A stretch of DNA of 61,265 nt from Clostridium sp. (GCA_031292145.1 JARLHR010000055.1:1-61265); one strand, 5' to 3'. Numbered from the stretch's first letter, positions 49,389-58,932 are shown. Notes: generated by a model not told the origin, from the sequence alone. Made by a program: numbers and translations.

Positions 49389-51080
49389 ATGAAAATTCTA
49401 CAATTTGAAAATGTAAACTGTAAAAATTGCTATAAATGTGTGCGCTATTGTCCTGTTAAAGCTATTGAAATTAAAAATCATTGTGCACAGATACGAGAAG
49501 ATGAATGTATTCTGTGCGGACGTTGTACTATTGTATGTCCACAGAAGACTAAAGAAGCTATTAGTGATGTAGAAAAAATTAAGGATGCATTAAATGAGAA
49601 AAAACAAATAGTTGCAAGCGTTGCTCCATCATTTTCTGCATACTATCATTCAGAATTTGCAGACTTTAGGGAGGCTCTTTTAAAGCTTAAATTTGTAGAG
49701 GCCTTTGAAACAGCAGAAGGTGCTTGTCTAGTAAAAACAGAATATGAAAGACTGCTTGAAGAAAATCCAGAGAAAACTTATATATCGTCCTGTTGTACTT
49801 CTCTAAATGAATTAATTAAGAAGTATTATCCAAAGGCTTTGAAGTATCTTGCACCTGTTATAACACCAATGGATGCTCACTCAAAACTTTTGAAGGAGAA
49901 GTTTCCAGATGCAGTAATTGTGTTTGTTTCTCCTTGTATTGCAAAAAAACTAGAACGTTATGACAAAGATTCCTATGTTGATTATGTTATTTCTTTTGAG
50001 GAATTGGGTGAAATGCTTAAAGATAATAATATAGAAATATCAAAGTCAAACTCTGGAGGGGAAGGAACTAGATATTTATCAAGGAAATTCCCAACGGATG
50101 GTGGTATTATTTCTACAATGAAATCAGATACTGAACACGAATACATTTCACTTAGTGGGTATAATGATTGTGTTCAGGCCATTGATGACATATGCAATGG
50201 TAAAGTTTCAAAATGTTTTGTGGAAATGAGCTTTTGTGAAGGCAGCTGTGTAGGTGGACCATCTTTTCAAAGGAATAATATTTCTTTAATTACTTCAAAC
50301 CTTGAGATTAGCAGGCAATCAAAGGAGTTGGATTATTCTCAAGATTTTAATGTGATGTATAAACAGTCCTTGAAGAAAACTTATACAGACAGAGAGTCAA
50401 TTATTCATGCAAAGCCTTCTGAGGCACAAATTGTTGCTATACTACACAAAATGGGAAAATATACAGAAGCCGATGAATTAAATTGTGGTATGTGTGGTTA
50501 CTTTTCTTGCCGTGAAAAAGCTTCAGCTGTTTATGCAGGAAAAGCAGAAATCAATATGTGTTTACCTTATATGAAGGAAAGGGCAGAATCCTTTTCAAAT
50601 CAAATTATCAATATATCACCTAATGCAATACTTACAGTAGATATGGATCTTAAAGTCCAGCAGATCAATAAGGCAGCCAGTGATATTTTCCATTTAGAAC
50701 CTAAGGATATTATTAATCAGCCTGTATCTCGTATACTGGATGAGTTTGATTTTGTAAATATTATTACCAGTGGTGCTCCAAAAACAGAAAAGTTTACATT
50801 CCTGGCTGAGTATAATACATATCTTAGTCAAATATTCATGTATGATAAGAGTAATGGCATTATAGTATGCATTATGAAGAATATAACAGCAGAACGTCAG
50901 AAACGCAACCAATTATTGCAAAAGAAAATACAAGCTGCTGCTATGGCAGACGATATTGCTGATAAACAGTTAAGAATTGTTCATGAGATTGCATCCTTAT
51001 TGGGTGAAACTGCAGCAGAAACTAAAATTGCTATTCGAGATTTGAAAAATACAATTATGCTAGATGATAAGGAGTTATAG
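49389..51080 (+). CDS. Sensory-type [FeFe]-hydrogenase-domain protein with PAS domain
   Basis: Starting at 49389 (AGGGAG upstream), 563 residues: two [4Fe-4S] sites (C11-C14-C17-C21 and C40-C43-C46-C50), a short H-domain (about 70-300), a further Fe-S motif (CGMCGYFSCREKA, about 370-385), and a PAS domain (about 400-500). The H-cluster cysteines are kept (SSCC at 135-136, SPC 183, MSFCEGSC 283/287) but surrounding residues differ from catalytic hydrogenases (TSCCPxW, MPCxxK). This matches the sensory HydS-like groups rather than a bulk H2 producer. The phosphatase gene begins 4 bp downstream. Confidence 0.88.
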   Translation: MKILQFENVNCKNCYKCVRYCPVKAIEIKNHCAQIREDECILCGRCTIVCPQKTKEAISDVEKIKDALNEKKQIVASVAPSFSAYYHSEFADFREALLKLKFVEAFETAEGACLVKTEYERLLEENPEKTYISSCCTSLNELIKKYYPKALKYLAPVITPMDAHSKLLKEKFPDAVIVFVSPCIAKKLERYDKDSYVDYVISFEELGEMLKDNNIEISKSNSGGEGTRYLSRKFPTDGGIISTMKSDTEHEYISLSGYNDCVQAIDDICNGKVSKCFVEMSFCEGSCVGGPSFQRNNISLITSNLEISRQSKELDYSQDFNVMYKQSLKKTYTDRESIIHAKPSEAQIVAILHKMGKYTEADELNCGMCGYFSCREKASAVYAGKAEINMCLPYMKERAESFSNQIINISPNAILTVDMDLKVQQINKAASDIFHLEPKDIINQPVSRILDEFDFVNIITSGAPKTEKFTFLAEYNTYLSQIFMYDKSNGIIVCIMKNITAERQKRNQLLQKKIQAAAMADDIADKQLRIVHEIASLLGETAAETKIAIRDLKNTIMLDDKEL

Positions 51081-51084
51081 AGCC

Positions 51085-52257
51085 ATGTATGAAATGGATG
51101 AATCTTTAACGGTAGAAACCGGATACACAAGTATAAATAAACATTCAGAAACTCTATGTGGTGATTGGTTTAAGGTTTTTGAAAATCCAGATAAAAAAAT
51201 ATTTGTACTTTCAGATGGATTGGGGAGTGGCGTTAAAGCAAATATACTTTCGACTCTAACATCAACAATACTAGGAACCATGCTTTCTAAAAATATGCCA
51301 CTTGATGAGTGTATAAGCACTGTTGCCACAGCTCTTCCCATGTGTAAGGAGAGAAGATTAGCTTACTCTACCTTTACTGTATTAGAACTCACAAATGGTC
51401 AAGCACATCTTGTACAGTATGATAATCCCAGCGCAATTATCCTGAGAAAAGGCAAAAGTTTATCATACAATTGTAATATCCAATTCGCTCACGAAAAGGA
51501 AATTCACGAAAGTAGAATAATTCTTCAAAAGGATGATATTATTGTGTTAATGACTGATGGAGTTACCAATGCTGGAATTGGTAAACTTGCCCCTAACGGC
51601 TGGCAGCACTCTGAAATTGTAGCATTTTTAGAACGTCTTGATACAAAACAAATGTCAGCATCCCGTATTGCTGCACAAATCGTAAATTGCAGTTTGACAT
51701 TAAGTGAGGATTCACTAGATGATGATGCAACTGTTTTTGTGGTAAAAGTTAGATCAAGGGAGGTTGTCAATATGCTTATTGGGCCACCAGAAAATAAAGA
51801 AGATGATAATAAAGTACTAAAATTATTCTTTTCTAAAAATGGTAAAACCGTTATTTGTGGTGGAAGTACGGCCAGTGTTGTAAGTAAATACCTGAACAAG
51901 CCGGTAATGATAATACAAGGCAGTGGAAATGAAGAAGTACCTAATATGTCTTCAATTGAAGGAGTAGATTACGTCACTGAAGGTATAGTTACCCTAAAAA
52001 AAGTTGTGGAATTAATCCTAAAGTTTTCAAAAAATCCAATGTATTGTCTTAATATATCTAAAAGCAAGGATCCAGCATCACTACTGGCGCTTCTTTTGAT
52101 TGAAGAGGCTACTGATGTGAATATTTATTTCGGAATGTCTGAAAATGTTGCACATCAAGGAACAGATATTGATTTTGATACAAAATTAGCATTAATCAAA
52201 CAACTTGAAGAATGCCTGAATAAAATTGGTAAAAGTGTTAAGATTAGTTTTTGTTAG
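51085..52257 (+). CDS. SpoIIE-family (PP2C-type) protein phosphatase
   Basis: The start at 51085 follows AAGGAG, giving 390 residues. Residues about 20-215 form a PP2C/SpoIIE phosphatase domain (ETLCGDWFKVFE, SDGLGSGVKAN, LMTDGVTNAG, DDATVFVV) with the metal-binding Asp residues. The remaining C-terminal half is a separate domain seen in similar hydrogenase-linked phosphatases. It is almost certainly the output of the upstream hydrogenase-PAS protein and should dephosphorylate Ser/Thr on an unknown target, perhaps an anti-sigma antagonist. Confidence 0.88.
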   Translation: MYEMDESLTVETGYTSINKHSETLCGDWFKVFENPDKKIFVLSDGLGSGVKANILSTLTSTILGTMLSKNMPLDECISTVATALPMCKERRLAYSTFTVLELTNGQAHLVQYDNPSAIILRKGKSLSYNCNIQFAHEKEIHESRIILQKDDIIVLMTDGVTNAGIGKLAPNGWQHSEIVAFLERLDTKQMSASRIAAQIVNCSLTLSEDSLDDDATVFVVKVRSREVVNMLIGPPENKEDDNKVLKLFFSKNGKTVICGGSTASVVSKYLNKPVMIIQGSGNEEVPNMSSIEGVDYVTEGIVTLKKVVELILKFSKNPMYCLNISKSKDPASLLALLLIEEATDVNIYFGMSENVAHQGTDIDFDTKLALIKQLEECLNKIGKSVKISFC

Positions 52258-52358
52258 AGTTAATCTACATGTCCTCAAAATTTAAACTAAAAACTTGGCT
52301 AGAATAATTTTATTGTTAAAACACAATCCTATATTCAGAGAATACTACAGGAGGTTTT

Positions 52359-53408
52359 ATGATGAAATTATTAAAAAGAATGATAATAGTTATTGCAGTT
52401 GTAGTTATAGTAATTGAAACATTAACAGAAGCAGTCCCTAATAATATAACTCCTAGTTCAATAAATCCGCTTAATGTAGGTGTAGTCTTTTATAGTTTTG
52501 ATGATCCTTATGTAATTTTATTAAAACAAAGCTTAGAAAATATTGAAAAGAAAAATGAAGGTAAGGTTAAATTTAATTTTTATGATAGTAAAAATAATAA
52601 GGAAATACAAAATAAAACCATTAATACATTGCTAGAAAGAGGAAACGTTAACCTTCTCATTTTAAGTTTAGTGGATTTAATAAATGATCCAAAAGAAATT
52701 ATTAGTGAAATTAAAGAAAAAAATATTCCAGTAATTTTTGCTAGTAAGCGAACACTTAAAGTAGATGAAAGTATTGTAAAATCCTATGATAAAGCTTATT
52801 ACGTAATGCCAGATTCAGAGCAAGCAGGAATATTACAAGGAGAAATGCTAGTTAATCTATGGAACAAAAATAAAAAGGCTATAGATGCAAGTGATAATAA
52901 CATTATGCAATATGTTATTTTACAAGGTAAACTTAATAATGCTGAAACAATAGATAGAAGTAAATACTCTATTATGGAAATCGAAAATGCTGGAATAAAA
53001 GTAGAGAAACTTGCATCAGAAGTTTGCAATTGGAATGAAGATATAGCGAGGGAGGAAACAGAAGGCTTATTAACACACTATGGAAATAAAATTGAAGTTA
53101 TAATTGCAAATAATGATGCGATGGCTATAGGCGCTGTAAAAGCATTACAAAAGTATGGATATAATAAAGACGATAATACAAAAACTATAACTGTTGTTGG
53201 AATTGATGGAATACCAGAAGCACGAGATTACATAAAAAAAGGATATATGGCAGGTACTATTTTTCAAGATCCTGATGTTATGGCTGAGGCATTTTATGAA
53301 GTTGGAATGAACCTAGTTAGTAAGGCACCTTTTGACTGCAAAGAAAGATATAAATGCGATGAAAGTGAAAGAATCATTGAATTGCCTTTTAAGGAGTATA
53401 TTGGTTAA
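52359..53408 (+). CDS. Second orphan sugar-binding protein
   Basis: The 349-residue protein is homologous to that at 46621 (shared NNDAMAIGA, LQKYGYN and VVGIDG). It has an N-terminal export helix (residues 5-22) with no lipobox. It has the type-I periplasmic-binding fold and should bind a sugar extracellularly. No transporter genes are adjacent, and neither copy can be lipid-anchored. AGGAGG precedes the ATG pair at 52359/52362. Confidence 0.87.
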   Translation: MMKLLKRMIIVIAVVVIVIETLTEAVPNNITPSSINPLNVGVVFYSFDDPYVILLKQSLENIEKKNEGKVKFNFYDSKNNKEIQNKTINTLLERGNVNLLILSLVDLINDPKEIISEIKEKNIPVIFASKRTLKVDESIVKSYDKAYYVMPDSEQAGILQGEMLVNLWNKNKKAIDASDNNIMQYVILQGKLNNAETIDRSKYSIMEIENAGIKVEKLASEVCNWNEDIAREETEGLLTHYGNKIEVIIANNDAMAIGAVKALQKYGYNKDDNTKTITVVGIDGIPEARDYIKKGYMAGTIFQDPDVMAEAFYEVGMNLVSKAPFDCKERYKCDESERIIELPFKEYIG

Positions 53409-53426
53409 GATTAATATTTACAGTAG

Positions 53427-53467
53427 TTATGAAGATTTTTTCATAGGGCTCGCACGATTCTTCATAA
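53427..53467 (+). terminator. Stem-loop after the sugar-binding protein gene
   Basis: TTATGAAGA (53427-53435) pairs with TCTTCATAA (53459-53467). It has no T-run and is a possible terminator or leader structure of the next gene. Confidence 0.45.
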
Positions 53468-53505
53468 AGATGAATATGATAGTATTCGAAAGGAGTTGTT
53501 AGAAA

Positions 53506-53874
53506 ATGGATTTAGAAAGAGAAGAATCTTACAGAGACTTACAAAATTTACATGATAAATGTAGAAAATGCTTGTATTATCATGTTAATTTGACAATGAA
53601 AGATGGTAGTACATTTGATGGAATTATAGAAAATGTAGAGCCTGATAGAATTATTGTATTGGTTGGCAAGGATGTAATTGATAGAGACGATGATAATAAA
53701 AAATGTGATCAACAAAGAATATATAATCAAGGTTACTATCGTTATCCAATGAGATATAGGTACTTTAATCGCCAGGCATTTCCGCTTGGTTCCTTAGCTA
53801 CATTATCCTTATTATCTTACCCTTACATTGCTCCTCCATATCCTTACTACAATCCTTATTATCCATTTTATTGA
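53506..53874 (+). CDS. Small protein with Sm-like barrel and Tyr/Pro-rich tail
   Basis: Of 122 residues, about 22-60 (HVNLTMKDGSTFDGIIE, DRIIVLVGKDV) look like a short Sm/Hfq-like or spore-coat-type beta barrel. The tail from about 75 is rich in Tyr, Pro and Arg (YPYIAPPYPYYNPYYPFY). Similar small clostridial proteins are often annotated as hypothetical. The tail suggests a surface, coat or exosporium role. AAAGGAG precedes the ATG and a strong terminator follows. Confidence 0.75.
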   Translation: MDLEREESYRDLQNLHDKCRKCLYYHVNLTMKDGSTFDGIIENVEPDRIIVLVGKDVIDRDDDNKKCDQQRIYNQGYYRYPMRYRYFNRQAFPLGSLATLSLLSYPYIAPPYPYYNPYYPFY

Positions 53875-53894
53875 TAGATACTTAGTAAATACAA

Positions 53895-53926
53895 GGGCTG
53901 CTGCATTTTGCAACAGCCCATTTTTA
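53895..53926 (+). terminator. Intrinsic terminator
   Basis: GGGCTGCTGCA pairs with TGCAACAGCCC (one mismatch), followed by ATTTTTATT. Confidence 0.88.
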
Positions 53927-54138
53927 TTCTAATTATGTATGAAAAGTAAATAATTTTGTAGGAGTTTAGAGAAAAGATTTAATATATTCACCTAATATAG
54001 ATAAATTTATATTAAACCCCTTGAATTATTTACAAAACAAATTGGAAATCCATAAAAATACGAAATATTAGAAAATAAATACAGGTTGTAAGTTATTTGT
54101 AAGAAATATTTAGTATAATAGATACATGGGGTGATTTT

Positions 54139-56559
54139 TTGAATATAAACAATTTTTTTAGTTTGGTGCTATTAATATCAGCATTTGTGCTGATTTATAT
54201 AGGGTATTTTTCATGGAAAAGAGACAAGGGATATATTTCTTTATCATTGATTCCTGTATCAATTTATTCATTTGGATATGCATTTGAAATATTATGTACA
54301 AGCATTGAATGGGTAAAGTTTTGGATTAAGTTAGAATATCTTGGAATAGCATTTTTACCTGTGGCTTGGTTAATGTTTGCACTTAATTTTATTGGGCAAA
54401 TAGAAAAACTTAAAAAGAGCATTTTTATGTTACTTAATATTGTGCCTGTTATTACATTAATCATGAATTATACAAATGATTTTCATCATCTGTTTTATAA
54501 AAAAATATATATGAATAATGATGGAATTTTTCCTATTGTAGAATTAATAAAAGGACCTTTTTATTGGGTGAATATTGCCTACACATATGCTGTAATGCTT
54601 GTGGGGCTGATAATTTTTATAGTAGCTTATTTTAAAGCAGTGCCAATTGTAAGAAAACAGATATTACTTTTAATAATAGCCTGGGTAATTCCATGGATTT
54701 CAGATATTGTTTATATGCTTAGATTGCTGTCTTTAGATTTGGATTTATGTCCACTTGCATTTTCTTTATCTGGAATAATTTCTAGCTTTGCTATATTAAA
54801 TTTTAAACTTTTAAAGCTTACGCCAATAGCACTGGAGAAAGTTTTTTCTAATATGTTAGATGGGGTTATAATATTAGATGCTGAAAATAATATAGTCAAC
54901 TTTAACAAGTCATCAAAAAATATTATTTCTGAATTAAATGGAATAGAGGCTGGTGAGAAAAAAATTGATGAGGTATTGAAGGAATATAAAGGAGTACTAA
55001 AAGCTGTAAGTAGCGATTCTTATAATGAAAGTTTAATAACAATAGAAAGCAATAATCAATTAAGATATTATAAGATGAATATTAACAACATATATGAAAA
55101 GACTGGAAAGTTTATTGGAAAAATACTCATTTTAAATGACGTTACAGAAATCCAGCTTCAACAAAAAAAGTTGTCTGAGAATTATAATTTTCTTCAAACT
55201 CTTATGGATGCGATTCCTAATCCTATATATTCTAAGGATGAGCATGGAGTATATAATCATTGCAATACTGCATACACTGAATTTTTAGGAATTAAGAAAG
55301 ATGAATTCATAGGAAGTACTTCTTATGAAGTATTTGAAGAGAAATTAGCAGAAAGTTATGAGAAAGCAGATAAGAAATTATTCAAAGAAAAAAGAACTCA
55401 AGTTTATGAATCAAAGCTTATGAATAAAGATGGCACACATCATGATGTGATTTTTAATAAATCAGTTGTTGGAAATGAAGATGGGAATAATAAAGGATTA
55501 GTTGGTGTTATAGTAGATATTACAGAACAAAAAAAGAATCAAGAAAAAATGGATAAGTTATTAAAGCTAAGAGAAGCAATGTTGATGATAGGTTATTCCA
55601 TTAATGAGATATCAGATATTAATGATCTACTCCAATTAATACTGGATAAGGTTATTGATTGTGTTGATGATAGAAGTAGTGGTTCTGTGTTACTTTTAGA
55701 CCATGATAAAAACTTGAAAATAGCTGTAGCTAAAGGTTATAGTTCAGAAGAGATTAAAACATTTTCAATTAAGCTTGAAGAACACTTTGCATGGTTTAAT
55801 AGCGGAGAAAATATAAATAAAACAGTTATTTTTAATGGCATTGATAAATTGAATGACATTAATATGTTGGATACAGAAGAAGGAATAAAAATAAAATCTG
55901 CTATTAGTTCACCAATCATTATAGATGGTGAATTATATGGTTTTATAAATATTGATAGTATGTATAACAATATCTTTAACGAAGGAGACTTAGAATTAAT
56001 GGAATACATGAGAAATCAAGTTTCCATTGCTATTGCTAAGCATAAGCTTTATGAAGAAACTTTATATTTATCTAGATATGATAAATTAACCAATCTATAT
56101 AATAGGAGCTATTTTGAACAATTAATCCATAATGATATTTATAATGAGGATGTAGATAAAAAAGAATTTTTGGTAGTGGTATTTGATTTAAATGGTATGA
56201 AATTTGTTAATGATAATTATGGTCATTTAGCTGGTGATAAATTGCTTAGAACATTTTCAAAAGGTTTAAGCAGTTTGGTTGGAGGCTCTGATATTGTTGG
56301 AAGAATTGGAGGAGACGAATTTGTAGGAGTTTTCTTTAATATAGATTCTAAAAGTTTGATAAAAAGATTTGAAGAATTGGTTGAACATTTTAAAAATAAT
56401 TATATAATTCATGAGGACAATAAAATTGTTTGCAGCTATAGCTATGGCATTGCCAGCTTTCCAAGAGATGGAAGAGAGTATAAAGAGCTGATAAAAATTG
56501 GGGATGAACGTATGTATGAATATAAGAGTATAGCAAAAAGTAAAAAAAATAGAATATAA
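54139..56559 (+). CDS. Diguanylate cyclase with 7TM, PAS and GAF sensor domains
   Basis: The likely start is TTG (54139), with GGGGTGA upstream; no ATG is well placed. The 806-residue protein has a seven-helix membrane region (about 1-225, histidine-kinase-7TM type), a PAS (about 230-335), a second PAS (about 350-465), a GAF domain (about 490-635) and a GGDEF domain. The active motif GGDEF is at 724-728 within GRIGGDEFVGVF. The RxxD inhibitory site five residues upstream is replaced (VGGSD), so product inhibition is probably lost. It makes c-di-GMP in response to membrane and cytoplasmic cues. Confidence 0.92.
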   Translation: MNINNFFSLVLLISAFVLIYIGYFSWKRDKGYISLSLIPVSIYSFGYAFEILCTSIEWVKFWIKLEYLGIAFLPVAWLMFALNFIGQIEKLKKSIFMLLNIVPVITLIMNYTNDFHHLFYKKIYMNNDGIFPIVELIKGPFYWVNIAYTYAVMLVGLIIFIVAYFKAVPIVRKQILLLIIAWVIPWISDIVYMLRLLSLDLDLCPLAFSLSGIISSFAILNFKLLKLTPIALEKVFSNMLDGVIILDAENNIVNFNKSSKNIISELNGIEAGEKKIDEVLKEYKGVLKAVSSDSYNESLITIESNNQLRYYKMNINNIYEKTGKFIGKILILNDVTEIQLQQKKLSENYNFLQTLMDAIPNPIYSKDEHGVYNHCNTAYTEFLGIKKDEFIGSTSYEVFEEKLAESYEKADKKLFKEKRTQVYESKLMNKDGTHHDVIFNKSVVGNEDGNNKGLVGVIVDITEQKKNQEKMDKLLKLREAMLMIGYSINEISDINDLLQLILDKVIDCVDDRSSGSVLLLDHDKNLKIAVAKGYSSEEIKTFSIKLEEHFAWFNSGENINKTVIFNGIDKLNDINMLDTEEGIKIKSAISSPIIIDGELYGFINIDSMYNNIFNEGDLELMEYMRNQVSIAIAKHKLYEETLYLSRYDKLTNLYNRSYFEQLIHNDIYNEDVDKKEFLVVVFDLNGMKFVNDNYGHLAGDKLLRTFSKGLSSLVGGSDIVGRIGGDEFVGVFFNIDSKSLIKRFEELVEHFKNNYIIHEDNKIVCSYSYGIASFPRDGREYKELIKIGDERMYEYKSIAKSKKNRI

Positions 56560-56626
56560 AGTTGCATTTCCATTAGCTTTAGTTACATTCTTCAATAATA
56601 AAGTTTTCACTAACAATCAAAAATAC

Positions 56627-56655
56627 AAGGCTTCTAGTAATTCACTGGAAGCCTT
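56627..56655. terminator. Bidirectional terminator between convergent genes
   Basis: AAGGCTTC (56627-56634) pairs with GAAGCCTT (56648-56655), with extra inner pairing and A/T-rich flanks. Confidence 0.8.
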
Positions 56656-56738
56656 ATATTTATTGCATTGATTGGGATAACAGTAATATATGTTCAAAGC
56701 GTAAGCGAATTTTGCCAAGAGTAAATTTAAACAAATAG

Positions 56739-57176
56739 CTATGGGATTTGATACTTTTCCATGCTTATATTTTGGCAATATTCAGCGGTAAAATCGGGTA
56801 CGTCCCAATTTATTTCAGATGAACGAAATACTCCCTCACTATGGTGATCCCTTTCTGCATACTGCTCTCCATCTTGAGTTATTGTAACAGGTATTAAACT
56901 GCCATACTTTACAGCCACAGGTCCTTGCACAATTTCGCCATTCATTCGTCTAAATATTCTATCCTTCGGTATAAAAAGTCCATCACACTGCCAATTTCCT
57001 GGGGTAGTTTTGCCTGGATGGAGAACATACCATGAGTTTTCATAGTTTCCCCCATCTGTTTCCCTCGTTGGACCATATACAATGATAGTTTCAGAGGTAG
57101 AATTTGTTATTAATGCATTATTATCCTTATGCTCTAACTTATGTTTTGCCGAAATAGTCATAGTTGCACTGCTCAT
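56739..57176 (-). CDS. Unrecognised 145-residue soluble protein
   Basis: A strong AAGGAGGAAA site precedes the ATG at 57176. The protein has no signal peptide, membrane helix or cysteine cluster. Its sequence is beta-strand-like with motifs SETIIVYGPTRETDGG and NSWYVLHPGKTTPGNWQCDG. I do not recognise a family. Next to it on the same strand is a small acid-soluble spore protein gene, so a sporulation-stage role is possible but unproven. Confidence 0.7.
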   Translation of the reverse strand: MSSATMTISAKHKLEHKDNNALITNSTSETIIVYGPTRETDGGNYENSWYVLHPGKTTPGNWQCDGLFIPKDRIFRRMNGEIVQGPVAVKYGSLIPVTITQDGEQYAERDHHSEGVFRSSEINWDVPDFTAEYCQNISMEKYQIP

Positions 57177-57261
57177 ATTTTTCCTCCTTTTTATTACTTT
57201 TTATTTCACCTTTTTTAGTAGCCTATTTTCTTTTTAAAATTTCACGATATTTAGCCATAAT

Positions 57262-57311
57262 AAAAAACCAGTAGAGCAAAAATATCATTAAAATACAAAT
57301 GTTCTACTAGC
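57262..57311 (-). terminator. Terminator of the SASP gene
   Basis: On the minus strand a CTAGTAGA..TCTACTGG stem is followed by TTTTTT (complement of 57262-57267). Just upstream an AGCTGT/ACAGCT hairpin adds to the structure. Confidence 0.75.
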
Positions 57312-57382
57312 CCTATTAACAGCTGTCTATATAACTACAGCTCTTTGGGGAAATATGGTTCACTACGTTCTTAGCTTACAAA

Positions 57383-57592
57383 TTATTGTAAGCCCTGTTC
57401 ATAGCTTTCTATCATGCGTTTTACCATGGAACCGCCAACGCTTCCATTTTGTCTTGAAGAAAGGTTCCCTTTATCTTGATTGTCGTAGTTTTGTAATCCA
57501 ATTTCTGAAGCAACTTCAGTTTTTAATCTGTTTAATCCTTGCTTTGCTTCTGGTATTAATGTTCTATTTCTTCCACTATTATTTGAAGACAT
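57383..57592 (-). CDS. Alpha/beta-type small acid-soluble spore protein
   Basis: The 69-residue protein has the two conserved SASP blocks: KTEVASEIGL (25-33 region), which includes the germination protease GPR cleavage site, and GNLSSRQNGSVGGSMVKRMI. Such proteins coat and protect DNA in dormant spores. GGGAGGT precedes the ATG at 57592. Expression in the forespore by sigma-G is expected from the family; I could not confidently mark the promoter. Confidence 0.95.
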   Translation of the reverse strand: MSSNNSGRNRTLIPEAKQGLNRLKTEVASEIGLQNYDNQDKGNLSSRQNGSVGGSMVKRMIESYEQGLQ

Positions 57593-57980
57593 AAATATTA
57601 CCTCCCTTAATTAATATAAATTTTACTTGGCAGTTATATATTAACCACCATCACAAAATATAACCTATAAAAATATTAACAAAGATAGTACAAATGGCTT
57701 GTATTAGATAACTATAGATATCCGATATTTACCAAAATTTAAATACCTTTCTCCTTTAATACTTATCTAAAATATTTTTTACTATAATATCAATTATTTT
57801 GGCCCGCTCCACGCACTTTCTCTCCCTATCTTATGAAAATTATCATTTATTTAACAAGACTGATATTTGGATTTTACAGTTCTATAATTTGTCTTTAACA
57901 AAGAAAAGCTATAATTAAATTTAAAGTAGCTGAAATAGAGAATTCCATAGAGTATCCAAAAGAATTTTAGGAGGTTAAAG
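57593..57980. other. Intergenic region between SASP and TIM-barrel genes
   Basis: It contains the divergent promoter zones of both genes. The plus-strand start is preceded by AGGAGG. No repeat, RNA or open frame of note is visible. Confidence 0.5.
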
Positions 57981-58793
57981 ATGGGAATTTTAATTAGTAC
58001 TAATCTATATAATACACAAGAATTTGAAAAAATATTTGAATTGTTAGAGAAAGTAGAAAATCCAGAAGTTGGAGTGGAAATTTTTCCGATTTGGACTGAT
58101 AAAGATTTTGAAAATAAATTAAGAGAAAATATTGGAAAGCTTAAAGAGAGAGAAATTTCTTTTCGTGGTCCATATTATAATGCAGAGCATTCAGCAAAAA
58201 AAGGTTCTATTGCCTATGCAAGAACTATGGATTATATGAAAAAGACTTTAGAATATGCGCAAATGTTAGAAAGTAAGTACATTGTCTACCATCACAATAA
58301 TAGAAAAGCATTATTCAAAGATAAAGTGGATATGATAAAAACATCAAATGAAAATCTAATGGAGATAAATAATATAGCTAAAAAGTATAATCAAAAAATA
58401 GTCATTGAAAATTGCGGAGTAATTAGTAATGATAATATGCTGCTTAATGAGCAGGAATTTATTGAATTATGCAGATTTATTCCTAATGATATTCTCATTG
58501 ATATAGGCCATGCAAATTGTAACGGCTGGAATTTGGAAAAAATAATTAAAAAGCTCAAATTTAAAATAGTATCATATCATATTCATAATAATTATGGATG
58601 GATAGATGAACATAATAGGATTTATGATGGAAATATTGATTTTGAAAAATTCATAAAAATATACAAAAGATCAACCCCGGATGCAGAATTAGTTATAGAG
58701 TATTCTAGAAATATAAATAGAGATTCATGCGGAATTGTGCATGATATAAATCAATTGGAAGAATTATTATTTACTGAGCCAATTGCTAATTAA
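57981..58793 (+). CDS. Sugar-phosphate isomerase/epimerase-type TIM-barrel protein
   Basis: The 270-residue protein has the AP-endonuclease-2/xylose-isomerase-like fold. Likely metal ligands are Glu in VIENCG (about 140), Asp and His in IDIGHAN (about 172-175), His in SYHIHNN (about 205) and Glu in VIEYS (about 248). It is cytoplasmic and monocistronic. Members act as sugar epimerases or isomerases or as endonuclease IV; the absence of the endonuclease IV signature favours a sugar-related activity. The substrate is unknown. Confidence 0.83.
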   Translation: MGILISTNLYNTQEFEKIFELLEKVENPEVGVEIFPIWTDKDFENKLRENIGKLKEREISFRGPYYNAEHSAKKGSIAYARTMDYMKKTLEYAQMLESKYIVYHHNNRKALFKDKVDMIKTSNENLMEINNIAKKYNQKIVIENCGVISNDNMLLNEQEFIELCRFIPNDILIDIGHANCNGWNLEKIIKKLKFKIVSYHIHNNYGWIDEHNRIYDGNIDFEKFIKIYKRSTPDAELVIEYSRNINRDSCGIVHDINQLEELLFTEPIAN

Positions 58794-58932
58794 GAAGTAG
58801 ATGTTTATCACAATATATTCAGCTTGTAGATAAAAAGCATTTTATTATTTCAGTAAAGTGGGAGATTTGAATTTATGAAAGATGTATATGGAATGTGTTA
58901 GATTTAAGGAAAGATCATATATGTATGAAAAT
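58794..58932. other. AT-rich intergenic sequence
   Basis: This is the first part of a 345-bp gap before the chemoreceptor gene. No gene with a ribosome-binding site is visible. Two hairpins follow at 58934 and 59037. Confidence 0.45.
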
